NCBI RefSeq assembly: GCF_040717535.1
Contig: NZ_JBFEFI010000003.1
Span: 690,001-754,000 of the forward strand
Direction of reading: 5' to 3'
DNA length: 64,000 nucleotides
DNA from: Thalassoglobus sp. JC818
Lineage (GTDB): Bacteria; Planctomycetota; Planctomycetia; Planctomycetales; Planctomycetaceae
Of the stretch, positions 56,554-64,000 are shown in pieces. The notes under the pieces were generated by a model. The model saw only the letters and a list, made by a program, of their open reading frames with translations, did not search any database and had not been told where the DNA came from. Within the stretch, counting starts at the first letter, position 1. Every line of letters begins with the position of its first letter. A program made the translations under genes and the position numbers.

Positions 56554-57642
56554 TTAGGTGGTGGAAGGGCTCGACTGCGGTTTCGCGGTTTTGGCGACTG
56601 GTTCGAGTTGAGTCAATTCTTCGAGACGCAACTGACCGCACGCCGCATCAATGTCCGCTCCCTTGCGTTTGCGGACTGTCGCGTTGACGTTCCAGGACCG
56701 CAGGATTTTCACGAACTGATCTGTTCTAGGAGCGGAGGGAGCAGTCAAATCGAGTGACGAAACATCATTCATCGGGATGAGATTGACGTGAGCATTCCGT
56801 GTCTTCAACAGCCTCCCCAACTCCGTCGCATGCTCATCCGCATCGTTGACTCCGGAGAGGAGAACGTATTCATACGTGATTCGTCGACCGGTCTTGTCGA
56901 AATAGTTGTCCGCAGCTTGCAGGATGCGTTCCAGCCGAATCTTCTTGTTGACGGGAACAATCTGGTCTCGAAGTTCATTCGTTGGGGCATGCAGCGAGAC
57001 AGCGAGATTGAACGGAATGTTCAGTGCAGCCAGCTCGGCGATTTTCTCCGGCAGTCCCACAGTCGAAACAGTGATTCGTCGTGCGCCGAGTCCCATGCCC
57101 CCTTTTTCATTCAGAGTGAGCAAAGCTGGAGTCAGGTTGCGCAAATTGGCGAGCGGCTCACCCATTCCCATAATGACGACGTTCGTGATTCTTTGATCAG
57201 CGCTGAGCAGTCGGTCCATCAGCAGGATCTGACTGAGAATTTCACCGGTCGTCAAATCGCGTTTCACGCCGAGGAGTCCGCTGGCACAAAAGACGCAACC
57301 CATCGCGCAGCCAACTTGTGTGCTGACACAGATCGTGTTGCGGTCGCTTTCCCGCATCAAGACGCACTCAGTTTGCTCTTTGTCGTCGAATTCCAGCAGA
57401 AGTTTTTCGGTTCCGTCGACGGAGACTTGATGCCGAACGATTTTCGCGCCGAGAAGTTGAAATTCCTCCTTCAACGCGGAACGCAAGCTCGCGGGAATGT
57501 CGTGCATTTCGTCGAAATCGTTGACGCGTTTCCCGAAAATCCATCGACGAATCTGATCGGCCCGATAGCTCGCGTGACCAGCCTGCTCAACCCAGGCAAT
57601 CAACTCATCACGAGACAGATCGTTTAACAAACCGAGAGACAT
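56554..57642 (-). CDS. rlmN: 23S rRNA/tRNA adenine-C2 methyltransferase RlmN
   Basis: 362 residues. The radical SAM motif C112-x3-C116-x2-C119 lies in QVGCAMGCVFCASG. GMGEPLANLRN and the C-terminal DIDAACGQLR (catalytic cysteine) are intact. It methylates A2503 of 23S rRNA and A37 of some tRNAs. Start MSLGLLNDLSRDEL is typical. Divergent from the sulfatase at 58010. Confidence 0.95.
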   Translation of the reverse strand: MSLGLLNDLSRDELIAWVEQAGHASYRADQIRRWIFGKRVNDFDEMHDIPASLRSALKEEFQLLGAKIVRHQVSVDGTEKLLLEFDDKEQTECVLMRESDRNTICVSTQVGCAMGCVFCASGLLGVKRDLTTGEILSQILLMDRLLSADQRITNVVIMGMGEPLANLRNLTPALLTLNEKGGMGLGARRITVSTVGLPEKIAELAALNIPFNLAVSLHAPTNELRDQIVPVNKKIRLERILQAADNYFDKTGRRITYEYVLLSGVNDADEHATELGRLLKTRNAHVNLIPMNDVSSLDLTAPSAPRTDQFVKILRSWNVNATVRKRKGADIDAACGQLRLEELTQLEPVAKTAKPQSSPSTT

Positions 57643-58009
57643 ATGTGCGCAACTTCGAAGTGCGAGGAATAACTTGCTGGCGATTGAACTTCCGTTTTAC
57701 CGGATCGGCCCTGTTTGGCAATGGTCGGAGTCGAATGGTTCTTCTTTACCGGCGGCAATTCCGCATGCCTGAAGACTCTTCAGGTATGCCGCATGTTGAA
57801 TCACATCCATCACTTGAAACATCGACGCACTCATCGAACTCGCGGATTGTCAATCTGTTTTCGGATGGGAGATGTTTCCGAACTTTATGGACTTGAAGAG
57901 AAAATCTCTGACGTTGCTGGCAGATTCAATCTGTTCACTGATAGGGTATCGTGGTCAGCGAATCTTGAAACTCGGTCGTGCATTGTACGACCCAATAATG
58001 AGCGCAGAT
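57643..58009. other. Divergent intergenic region, rlmN / sulfatase
   Basis: 367 bases. A 12-bp stem with an ACT loop (57763-57789, GCATGCCTGAAG / CTTCAGGTATGC, one G-T pair) lies near the middle. An open frame runs through from 57872 into the sulfatase gene but lacks homology before residue 43. Promoters for both genes should be here. Confidence 0.45.
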
Positions 58010-59443
58010 ATGAAACCGTTTCTCTCACTCGTTCTTGGACTTTGTGCCTATTGGTCATTCTGCTTTGGTTCGTTGGCCGTTGCTGAGTCATCTCCGAATG
58101 TGATTCTGATTCTCGCAGATGATCTCGGTTACGGGGCGCTCGGTTGCTACGGACAGGATCAGATCAAAACTCCTCACATTGACCGGATCGCAGAGGAGGG
58201 AATTCGGTTCACGCAGTTCTACGCTGGCTCGCACGTTTGCCAGCCTTCGCGAAGTGTGTTGATGACGGGGCTTCACTCGGGGCACACCCCTGTTCGGGCC
58301 AATGACACGCGTCAATTCCTGCTCGATTCGGACGTCACTCTCGCGGAACGGTTTAAGGCTGCCGGCTATGCCACAGGTGGTTTCGGAAAGTGGGGGCTGG
58401 GATACGAGGGGACTTCGGGACATCCGAATCGGCAAGGTTTCGATCAGTTTTTCGGCCAGTATCTGCAGGTCCATGCTCACTTCTATTACCCCTACTGGCT
58501 TTGGCAAAACGATAAAAAGGTGATGCTGGACGGCAATTCCACCGGAATGAATCAGTACGTCAATGACGAACTTCATGACTCTGCGATGGAATTCATCAGA
58601 TCAAACCACGACAAGCCGTTCTTCGCCTATATCCCATACATCATTCCACACGTCGAAATTGTCGTTCCGGAAGAATCAGAGATTCCGTACCGAGGCCAGT
58701 TTCCGAAGGTCGCGATTCTCGATCCGCGTGAAAACTATCTTGGTTCCGAAGATGGGCTCACCACTCTCGCGGGAATGATTTCCCGGATGGACAGTCAGGT
58801 CGGAGAGATCCTCCAACTCTTGAAGGAAATGGAAATCGACGACAACACACTCGTGATTTTCACGTCTGACAACGGAGGTCAGAGTGGAGGAAAAGATGGT
58901 GGCTGGACGACGATGACCGACTACTTCCAGAACAACGCGAATCTGAGAGGTTACAAGGGAACGTTTTACGAAGGTGGCATTCGCGTTCCCTTTGTGGCCC
59001 GCTGGCCTGATCGAATTGCTCCCGGAAAAGTGAGTGACGAACCGCTCGCGTTTTGGGATGTCACACCGACACTGTGCGAAGCCATTGGAGCCGACACACC
59101 CGAAGTTACCGATGGAATTTCCTTTCTGCCGACGCTTTCTGGGGAAGGTGATCAGCAAAGTCACGAAGGACTTTATTGGGAATACCTTTCGAATCGCGGA
59201 TTGGGACGAGCTGTCCGCATGGGGAAATGGAAAGGCATTCAAGCGGCTGGGAAGGAGACGCTCGAACTGTTCGATCTGAACGCCGATCCCGCAGAGGAGT
59301 ATGACATCGCTGCTCAAAACCCTGAAGTCCTCAAACAGATTCAAAGCTTCATGGACGCATCCCATGCTGATCCGCGGCCGTACCCCGGACCTGTTGTGCC
59401 GACGAGTGTGAAAGATTTTGTGAATGGTCCGTGGATCAAATGA
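58010..59443 (+). CDS. Secreted sulfatase (arylsulfatase family)
   Basis: 477 residues. The signal peptide (MKPFLSLVLGLCAYWSFCFG) points to the ATG at 58010; one four codons earlier (57998) is possible. SPNVILILADDLGYGALGCY carries the metal DD and C77-Q-P-S-R is the formylglycine motif. GKWGLGYEG, PFFAYIPYIIPHVEI and FTSDNGGQSGG follow. It ends ATGA with the next gene, so the two are translationally coupled. The fold resembles the 6356 enzyme. Confidence 0.92.
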   Translation: MKPFLSLVLGLCAYWSFCFGSLAVAESSPNVILILADDLGYGALGCYGQDQIKTPHIDRIAEEGIRFTQFYAGSHVCQPSRSVLMTGLHSGHTPVRANDTRQFLLDSDVTLAERFKAAGYATGGFGKWGLGYEGTSGHPNRQGFDQFFGQYLQVHAHFYYPYWLWQNDKKVMLDGNSTGMNQYVNDELHDSAMEFIRSNHDKPFFAYIPYIIPHVEIVVPEESEIPYRGQFPKVAILDPRENYLGSEDGLTTLAGMISRMDSQVGEILQLLKEMEIDDNTLVIFTSDNGGQSGGKDGGWTTMTDYFQNNANLRGYKGTFYEGGIRVPFVARWPDRIAPGKVSDEPLAFWDVTPTLCEAIGADTPEVTDGISFLPTLSGEGDQQSHEGLYWEYLSNRGLGRAVRMGKWKGIQAAGKETLELFDLNADPAEEYDIAAQNPEVLKQIQSFMDASHADPRPYPGPVVPTSVKDFVNGPWIK

Positions 59444-60696
59444 AACGTCCTAGCCCGAAGAGAATGCTGTTCGAACGTCAGACCGCGCGATCCGGAGTTT
59501 CCGCTTCGGAAGTTGTGGTCGTGTTGCTGATTCTGTTTATTGTGATCGGTCTAGGGGCTCCGGTGCTGATGAGGCTTCGAGAGCAATCTCGAGACATTCA
59601 GTGTCAAAACAACCTGAGGCAGATCGGTGTCGCGTTCTTGCAGTTCGCCGATGAAAATGATGCAACACAGCTTTCCACGGGATCGCATGACTTTCTCTCC
59701 GATGGATGTCCGATCGAGTTTGGATGGGTCTCGGATCTCTATCACCTCAAGCGACTTTCGGGAGCAACGCTTCACTGTCCGAGTCACAGCCTCAGCCATG
59801 CTGACGGCATCGCAGATCTGGTCGGGACTCCCGGAACACCTTCAGTGACTCAGATGCCCGCTGAACTGAACTTTCGTCTTGAAGGCGAGTGTGCTGACTT
59901 TCTTGTGGAATCCAAAGATGGTCAACCAGTGGGGAGCGGGTCATTGACCCCCGGAGACTCTGAGCGCATCAAGATGGCTTCGGAGATGATTCGAAGTGGC
60001 ATGACTACCAACTACACCCCGAGTTGGTATCTGGCCCGATCTGGCATCGCCTGGGAGAGGGCTGCTGATGGACTCTGGCAAACTTCCTCTAACTGGCCGA
60101 TTGATGAACGAGGTGCGACGCTCGGACCGCTCAACTTGCGACTCCTCGCGGTTTCTCCAATCCCGCAACAGAATATTCCACTCCTCGCCGAAGGGGCTCC
60201 GACGATCAAAGTTTCGGAAACTCTCGCCAACGTCGATGGTCTTACTCGCGGAGAGCAATTGGTGGCGACAATGCTCAAGGGGCCGGCAGCTTGGGACCTG
60301 TCGACCGACTCGTTCGTCAGTCTTCCGCCTGGAACGGTTGCCGATCGTTTGCCCGTCGATGAATGTGAAACAGGCCCTTTCTGTGGAGACGAACTGCCGA
60401 CAGCGGACGCTGAAGGCGACGGAGGTGTAGACGGGAAGATCTGGCTTCAAGACACGCGAAACTGGGCTCCACAACATCCAGATTTTGCGGCGGGAGTGAT
60501 GACACTCAATATTCTGATGGCAGATGGAAGTGTCAAAAAAGTTCGGGATCAGAATTCAGACAACTGGATCAATCCAGGATTCCCTATTCCGAGCGACAGC
60601 AATCGACCCGTTCCGACGGTCGAACTTCTTCCGTTTCAGGTCTATTCCGGTTCAATCATTCCCCGCTCGATGAGTCGAGAGAATTTCCTGGAATAG
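59440..60696 (+). CDS. Pseudopilin-like (DUF1559-type) protein coupled to the sulfatase
   Basis: 418 residues. Its ATG overlaps the sulfatase stop (ATGA, 59440-59443). A prepilin-like leader ends RSG then VSASEVVVVLLILFIVIGLG, with the Glu at the fifth mature position as in pilins but an atypical VSAS before it. CQNNLRQIGVAFLQFADEN is the usual DUF1559 sequence after the helix, and NILMADGSVKKV the usual C-terminal end, without the strict H-x9-DG. Pseudopilin-like anchoring is inferred. Its coupling to a sulfatase suggests a role in presenting or sorting polysaccharide enzymes. Confidence 0.75.
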   Translation: MKRPSPKRMLFERQTARSGVSASEVVVVLLILFIVIGLGAPVLMRLREQSRDIQCQNNLRQIGVAFLQFADENDATQLSTGSHDFLSDGCPIEFGWVSDLYHLKRLSGATLHCPSHSLSHADGIADLVGTPGTPSVTQMPAELNFRLEGECADFLVESKDGQPVGSGSLTPGDSERIKMASEMIRSGMTTNYTPSWYLARSGIAWERAADGLWQTSSNWPIDERGATLGPLNLRLLAVSPIPQQNIPLLAEGAPTIKVSETLANVDGLTRGEQLVATMLKGPAAWDLSTDSFVSLPPGTVADRLPVDECETGPFCGDELPTADAEGDGGVDGKIWLQDTRNWAPQHPDFAAGVMTLNILMADGSVKKVRDQNSDNWINPGFPIPSDSNRPVPTVELLPFQVYSGSIIPRSMSRENFLE

Positions 60697-60780
60697 AGCA
60701 AGTTGCTCTTTCCGATGCACTCGCTTTCGCTGTTTCATCAATTCACAGGCTGTGTTTGCTCGCGAGAGAGTGCAATCCAA
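60695..60780 (+). repeat. Dispersed structured repeat, copy B
   Basis: AGAGCAAGTTGCTCTTTCC, then TGCACTCGC, TTTCGC, TGTTTCA, a TCGCGA core and GAGTGCA, ending CCAA. TGCACTC (60716-60722) pairs with GAGTGCA (60768-60774). The order of blocks and the outer stem match copy A at 54003-54090 read on the minus strand. It starts two bases inside the pseudopilin-like gene and lies before dgkA. Confidence 0.75.
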
Positions 60781-60834
60781 ACCCAAATGTGCACTCAGAC
60801 GTCCTCATCGTTTCTCCTCGCTCGCTTAGATCTC

Positions 60835-61209
60835 ATGAAAAACGACTCGTTTCTCATCAGTTTGAAGATTGCTATCCGCAGCCTCTTTGAAGCGGCAGCG
60901 ACCGAGCGTAATTTTCGAATTCAGCTGGCTGTTGCTGTTGCGGTCATCGTAGCGGGAATGGTGCTCGGACTGACAACTTTAGAGTGGATCGTGATCTCGA
61001 TCTGTATTGGCGGAGTTCTCTCTGCGGAACTCATCAATACCGCGATTGAGTCCGTCGTCGATCTGCTTCAACCTGATATCGACGAACGAGCCCGTCGAGC
61101 GAAAGACTTTGCAGCTGGAAGCGTTTTAGTCGCTTCGATTGTTGCAGCGATTGTCGGGCTGCTGATCTTCAGCCGCCATCTGCGTGAATGGCTTCAGTTC
61201 GGCACATGA
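60835..61209 (+). CDS. dgkA: Diacylglycerol kinase, prokaryotic type
   Basis: 124 residues, the usual size. ATERNFRIQ, the signature AELINTAIESVVDL and RAKDFAAGSVLVAS are all present; three helices. It phosphorylates diacylglycerol (or undecaprenol) in the inner membrane. I chose the ATG at 60835 for length; a frame from 60703 adds a non-homologous leader that overlaps the repeat. No clear ribosome site. Confidence 0.88.
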   Translation: MKNDSFLISLKIAIRSLFEAAATERNFRIQLAVAVAVIVAGMVLGLTTLEWIVISICIGGVLSAELINTAIESVVDLLQPDIDERARRAKDFAAGSVLVASIVAAIVGLLIFSRHLREWLQFGT

Positions 61210-61268
61210 GCGGCTGTCTTCGAATTGCTTGGTTCGAGGACGAGACGCCCGTGAAAGTCGCTAGCCGT

Positions 61269-62144
61269 TTAAGCTCGGGCGAGTGAATCTGTCGCAGCGT
61301 GTCTTCGCGTTCGAATTGTGTTCGGACGCGGGATCAGATTGTTTTCTGCGGCAAGTCTTCGAAACAGCCTCAAACCTGCGCGCTCCGCTTCACCCATTTT
61401 GAAATACAGATTCTTGGTCAGGTACTGCTGAGTCATCTCTTGTGGGAGCCCTAGAGTGTTGGCGCCATCGATGGCGATTTCATTGATGCGCTCGAGGCCT
61501 AAATCTCTCGCTTGTTGCAAGATTCGTTCGACTCCATTGAGCGCAAGTCCTGAACGAGTCGTCCACATTGCAAAGACGAATGGCAAACCGGTCCACTTGA
61601 CCCATTCCTCGCCGAGGTCCCATACCGAATGAAAAGTTTCCTGCGGAGGAAACATCGCTCGATCTCCAATCAGCAGGACTGCGTCAGCAGCTGTGTCGGA
61701 GGTTGTCTGATTGAGCGGAAGCTGGATTCGATCCGGATGCACTCCGTATCGTTCTGCCAGCATGATTTGGGCAAGTGCTGCGCTGGTTCGGGAGCCTTCG
61801 TCGAGAGCCAGTGTTTTGACCTTCCCGGGAGGAACACGGAAATACAGTTTTACCGACAATACGGGGCCATGCGTTGCAACGCAGGCATCAGAGACGGTTT
61901 TGTAATCGGAATCGACGAATGCTTCGACAGATGGAATCAGGGCAACATCCAGATCGCCGATGGCGAGTTGATCTGCAAGCCGACTCGGAACGTCCAGTGA
62001 GAGCGCGATTTCTGGCTGATAAGTGTCGAGTGATTCAACAAGCGGGCGGCTGTTCAGATAGCTGACCGCACCGACTCGAATCGTTTGATGGGGCTTCGTT
62101 GAATCTGCTTCCATGCGCTCAGGATTTCTGTTTCGGCTGATCAT
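61269..62144 (-). CDS. mqnA: Chorismate dehydratase, futalosine menaquinone pathway
   Basis: 291 residues. IRVGAVSYLNSRPLVESL is the family start; VPSRLADQLAIGDLDVALIP, LALDEGSRTSAALAQIM and LLIGDRAMF follow. It converts chorismate to 3-enolpyruvyl-benzoate, the first step of the futalosine route to menaquinone, in the cytosol. A second ATG at 62114 is an alternative. No other mqn gene is in the window. Confidence 0.92.
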   Translation of the reverse strand: MISRNRNPERMEADSTKPHQTIRVGAVSYLNSRPLVESLDTYQPEIALSLDVPSRLADQLAIGDLDVALIPSVEAFVDSDYKTVSDACVATHGPVLSVKLYFRVPPGKVKTLALDEGSRTSAALAQIMLAERYGVHPDRIQLPLNQTTSDTAADAVLLIGDRAMFPPQETFHSVWDLGEEWVKWTGLPFVFAMWTTRSGLALNGVERILQQARDLGLERINEIAIDGANTLGLPQEMTQQYLTKNLYFKMGEAERAGLRLFRRLAAENNLIPRPNTIRTRRHAATDSLARA

Positions 62145-62433
62145 GACATCAACTGCCTAATGAGAGGAGTTGTTTGGATTATAGGAAGCAACACTCGGCT
62201 CGCAATCTCCTTGACAGTGCGAGAAATTCAGATCCGCGTAAAAGTCACAGATCAGGAACCGCAGATCCATGGCGTGAATAACTGCATCTCCGGCATCTTG
62301 ACGAGTGAAATCGTCGAGAAATCGCCCTTGTGCCTCCCGTCAACCCATTGATCCCGTTAATCTGATCGTGCGCCGGTCGGAGAGTCCCGGCCGCAGGTGT
62401 ACTCATATTTTCAATGGTGGTCTTAAACCTCAA

Positions 62434-63765
62434 ATGTCAGATTCATTGCGCGTCGGTTTAATTGGTCTTGGAACAGTCGGCTCAGGCGTCGCCCAGATTT
62501 TGACGGAACACGCTCAACGCACTGCCCAGCGAGCAGGACGTCCCATTGAAATTACCGGAATCGTGGTTCGAGATCCGTCGAAGCCTCGGCCAGTCGACCT
62601 CGCAGGAATTCCAGTAACAACCGATCCGTTGTCACTCGCGAAGTCCACGGACAACGATGTGATCGTCGAGTTGATTGGTGGTTTGTCACCAGCGAAAGAG
62701 ATCGTGGAAACTGCTCTTGAGGCTGGCAAAGACATCGTCACCGCCAACAAAGCTTTGCTCTGTGAACACGGTGACACATTGTTCTCGAAAGCTCGTGAGT
62801 CGGGGCGGAGCATCGCCTTCGAAGCGGCGGTTGCGGGGGGATGTCCCGTGATTGCAGCGATCGGGCAAGCCATGGCTGGGAATCAGATTGTGGCTCTCGA
62901 AGCAATTCTGAACGGCACGAGCAATTTCATTCTGACTCAGATGCTCGAGAATGGAGTCTCCTACGAAGATGCGGTCGCTGAAGCTCAGGCGATGGGCTAT
63001 GCGGAAGCCGATCCATCGATGGATGTGCAAGGCACAGACGCAGCCCAGAAGCTCGGGATTCTGACGCAACTCGCATTCGGAGAGCGACTCACCCCCGACA
63101 AGTTCCCCGTGCAGGGAATCGACGAGTTACTACTCGAGGATCTTCGATTCGCTGACGAACTCGGTTACGCCATCAAGCTGTTGGCCACCGCAAAGCTGGT
63201 CGACGGATGCCTCGAGCTGCACACACAGCCGACACTCATTCGTCACTCAAGACCGCTGGCTCAGACCAATGGGCCGTACAACATGATTGAGTTGACAGGT
63301 GATGCCGTTGGAAAAGCCTGGTTCTCAGCGATGGGGGCCGGTCAGATGGCAACTGCCTCAGCGGTTGTCGCGGACCTTGTTGATGTCGCTGTGGGACGTG
63401 CTGCGTTGACCTTCCGAAGGCTCAATCTCTGGCAAGCCGAACAACAGTTTCCGTTTCAGAATATCGAAGACATCAAGCGTCGATACTACTTCCGATTCCA
63501 TGTGGAAGACCGTCCTCACGTAATTGCCGACATCGCAGATATTCTGGGACGAAACGGAATCAGCCTGTCCTCCGTCATTCAGAAAGAAGTTTCGGACGAA
63601 GAAGCTCCTGCCAAGCCGCCGATCGTGCCGCTTGTGTTCATGACTCATCTCACAACCGAGGGAAAAGTCCGAGCCGCTGCGAAAGAATTAAATCAACTCG
63701 CCAGCGTTCGACCGCCGTGGTTGTGTCTCCCCGTCAGCGATCCACAGGTCGCGAGCGGAGAATAA
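62434..63765 (+). CDS. hom: Homoserine dehydrogenase with ACT domain
   Basis: 443 residues from the ATG at 62434; the frame extends to 62305 without homology. LRVGLIGLGTVGSGVAQIL is the NAD(P) motif, TANKALLCEHG and FEAAVAGGCPVI are substrate-side segments, GTSNFILTQM and the KLG-containing region follow. A C-terminal ACT domain (about 345-430: YYFRFHVEDRPHVIADIADI) suggests feedback control, probably by threonine. It reduces aspartate semialdehyde to homoserine. Confidence 0.95.
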   Translation: MSDSLRVGLIGLGTVGSGVAQILTEHAQRTAQRAGRPIEITGIVVRDPSKPRPVDLAGIPVTTDPLSLAKSTDNDVIVELIGGLSPAKEIVETALEAGKDIVTANKALLCEHGDTLFSKARESGRSIAFEAAVAGGCPVIAAIGQAMAGNQIVALEAILNGTSNFILTQMLENGVSYEDAVAEAQAMGYAEADPSMDVQGTDAAQKLGILTQLAFGERLTPDKFPVQGIDELLLEDLRFADELGYAIKLLATAKLVDGCLELHTQPTLIRHSRPLAQTNGPYNMIELTGDAVGKAWFSAMGAGQMATASAVVADLVDVAVGRAALTFRRLNLWQAEQQFPFQNIEDIKRRYYFRFHVEDRPHVIADIADILGRNGISLSSVIQKEVSDEEAPAKPPIVPLVFMTHLTTEGKVRAAAKELNQLASVRPPWLCLPVSDPQVASGE

Positions 63766-63881
63766 CGGAACCGACGATTGGGATTGCCCGGTTCGGAATG
63801 ACTCACAGTACAGCCTGAAGAGGACAATCTGCTGGACATTAAGGTCGAGCGCTTGGCCAACTCATAACCCGTGCCACATCG

Positions 63882-64000
63882 ATGAAGACTCAGTACTACA
63901 CCGCATCAACCCTCGATGGATTTCTGGCGACGGAAGATGACTCTCTTGACTGGCTCTTCCCGCTTGGAAGCATCGAAGAATCCAGCTACCCCGAGTTTAT
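63882..64000 (+). CDS. Dihydrofolate reductase-family protein, cut by the window end
   Basis: The first 39 codons, MKTQYYTASTLDGFLATEDD then SLDWLF, match the start of RibD C-terminal/dihydrofolate reductase-like proteins. The rest lies beyond the window. Function within the family cannot be told. Confidence 0.7.
   Translation, partial: MKTQYYTASTLDGFLATEDDSLDWLFPLGSIEESSYPEF

Overview
The window looks like chromosomal DNA of a planctomycete, most likely family Planctomycetaceae in the order Planctomycetales. The evidence is gene content: a PSCyt/DUF1549/DUF1553 protein next to a DUF1501 protein, two DUF1559 pseudopilin-like proteins, five secreted sulfatases, a DUF1080 protein, an archaeal-type formyltransferase of tetrahydromethanopterin C1 metabolism (ftr), the hopanoid gene hpnH, and large Ser/Thr kinase and FHA-cyclase signalling proteins. 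I saw no rRNA, tRNA, CRISPR array, phage or insertion sequence. The window starts in non-coding DNA and ends inside a gene.

Layout. 0.1-4.6 kb: PSCyt/DUF1553 plus DUF1501 pair. 4.6-6.0 kb: soluble transhydrogenase (sthA). 6.4-7.8 kb: sulfatase, separated by a perfect bidirectional terminator from a glycosyltransferase/methyltransferase pair with overlapping start and stop (7.9-9.8 kb). 10.1-15.4 kb: a membrane GT-C-like protein, hpnH, a small membrane protein and a catalase. 15.5-19.9 kb: a cobalamin-riboswitch-led minus-strand operon (see below). 20.1-28.0 kb: sulfatase, Nudix hydrolase, a ClpN-ThiD2-ThiE fusion, a DsbD-like reductase and ftr. 28.1-35.1 kb: a GT-C-like membrane protein, prephenate dehydratase, a GspF-like protein, a stand-alone adenylate-forming domain and a small membrane protein. 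35.4-43.3 kb: HrpA helicase, an SDR/DUF2867 protein, and a receptor-type Ser/Thr kinase with a urea/amide-binding-protein-like sensor domain. 43.5-51.3 kb: mostly secreted proteins (PQQ propeller, DUF1080, Tat lipoprotein, SGNH hydrolase, two sulfatases) plus a HAD phosphatase. 51.6-57.6 kb: a CARDB/DUF11-like protein, a thermonuclease, a zinc-ribbon protein, an FHA-GAF-cyclase and rlmN. 58.0-64.0 kb: a sulfatase whose stop overlaps the start of a pseudopilin-like gene, then dgkA, mqnA, hom and the start of a DHFR-like gene.

The most interesting system is the minus-strand cluster under the B12 riboswitch (aptamer about 19725-19916). In order it encodes a DUF1559 pseudopilin-like protein, a small lipoprotein with a CPEC/CxxH motif, a DUF71/COG2102 ATP-pyrophosphatase, a DUF6580 multi-pass membrane protein and a leaderless BtuF-like corrinoid-binding protein. 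Two of the junctions are 4-bp ATGA overlaps. I read it as a corrinoid uptake and salvage module with an unconventional envelope part; no BtuB, TonB or BtuCD is present in the window. Other items worth a second look are the kinase-UrtA receptor, the ClpN-ThiD2-ThiE fusion, a two-copy dispersed structured repeat (54003-54090 and 60695-60780), a 19-bp x4 tandem repeat that supplies the stop codon of the BtuF-like gene, and a heavily structured leader at 34269-34395.

Start sites were moved from the longest possible frame where a Shine-Dalgarno-like sequence, a signal peptide or family length favoured another codon; these changes are noted entry by entry. All functions are judged by eye from motifs, without database searches.
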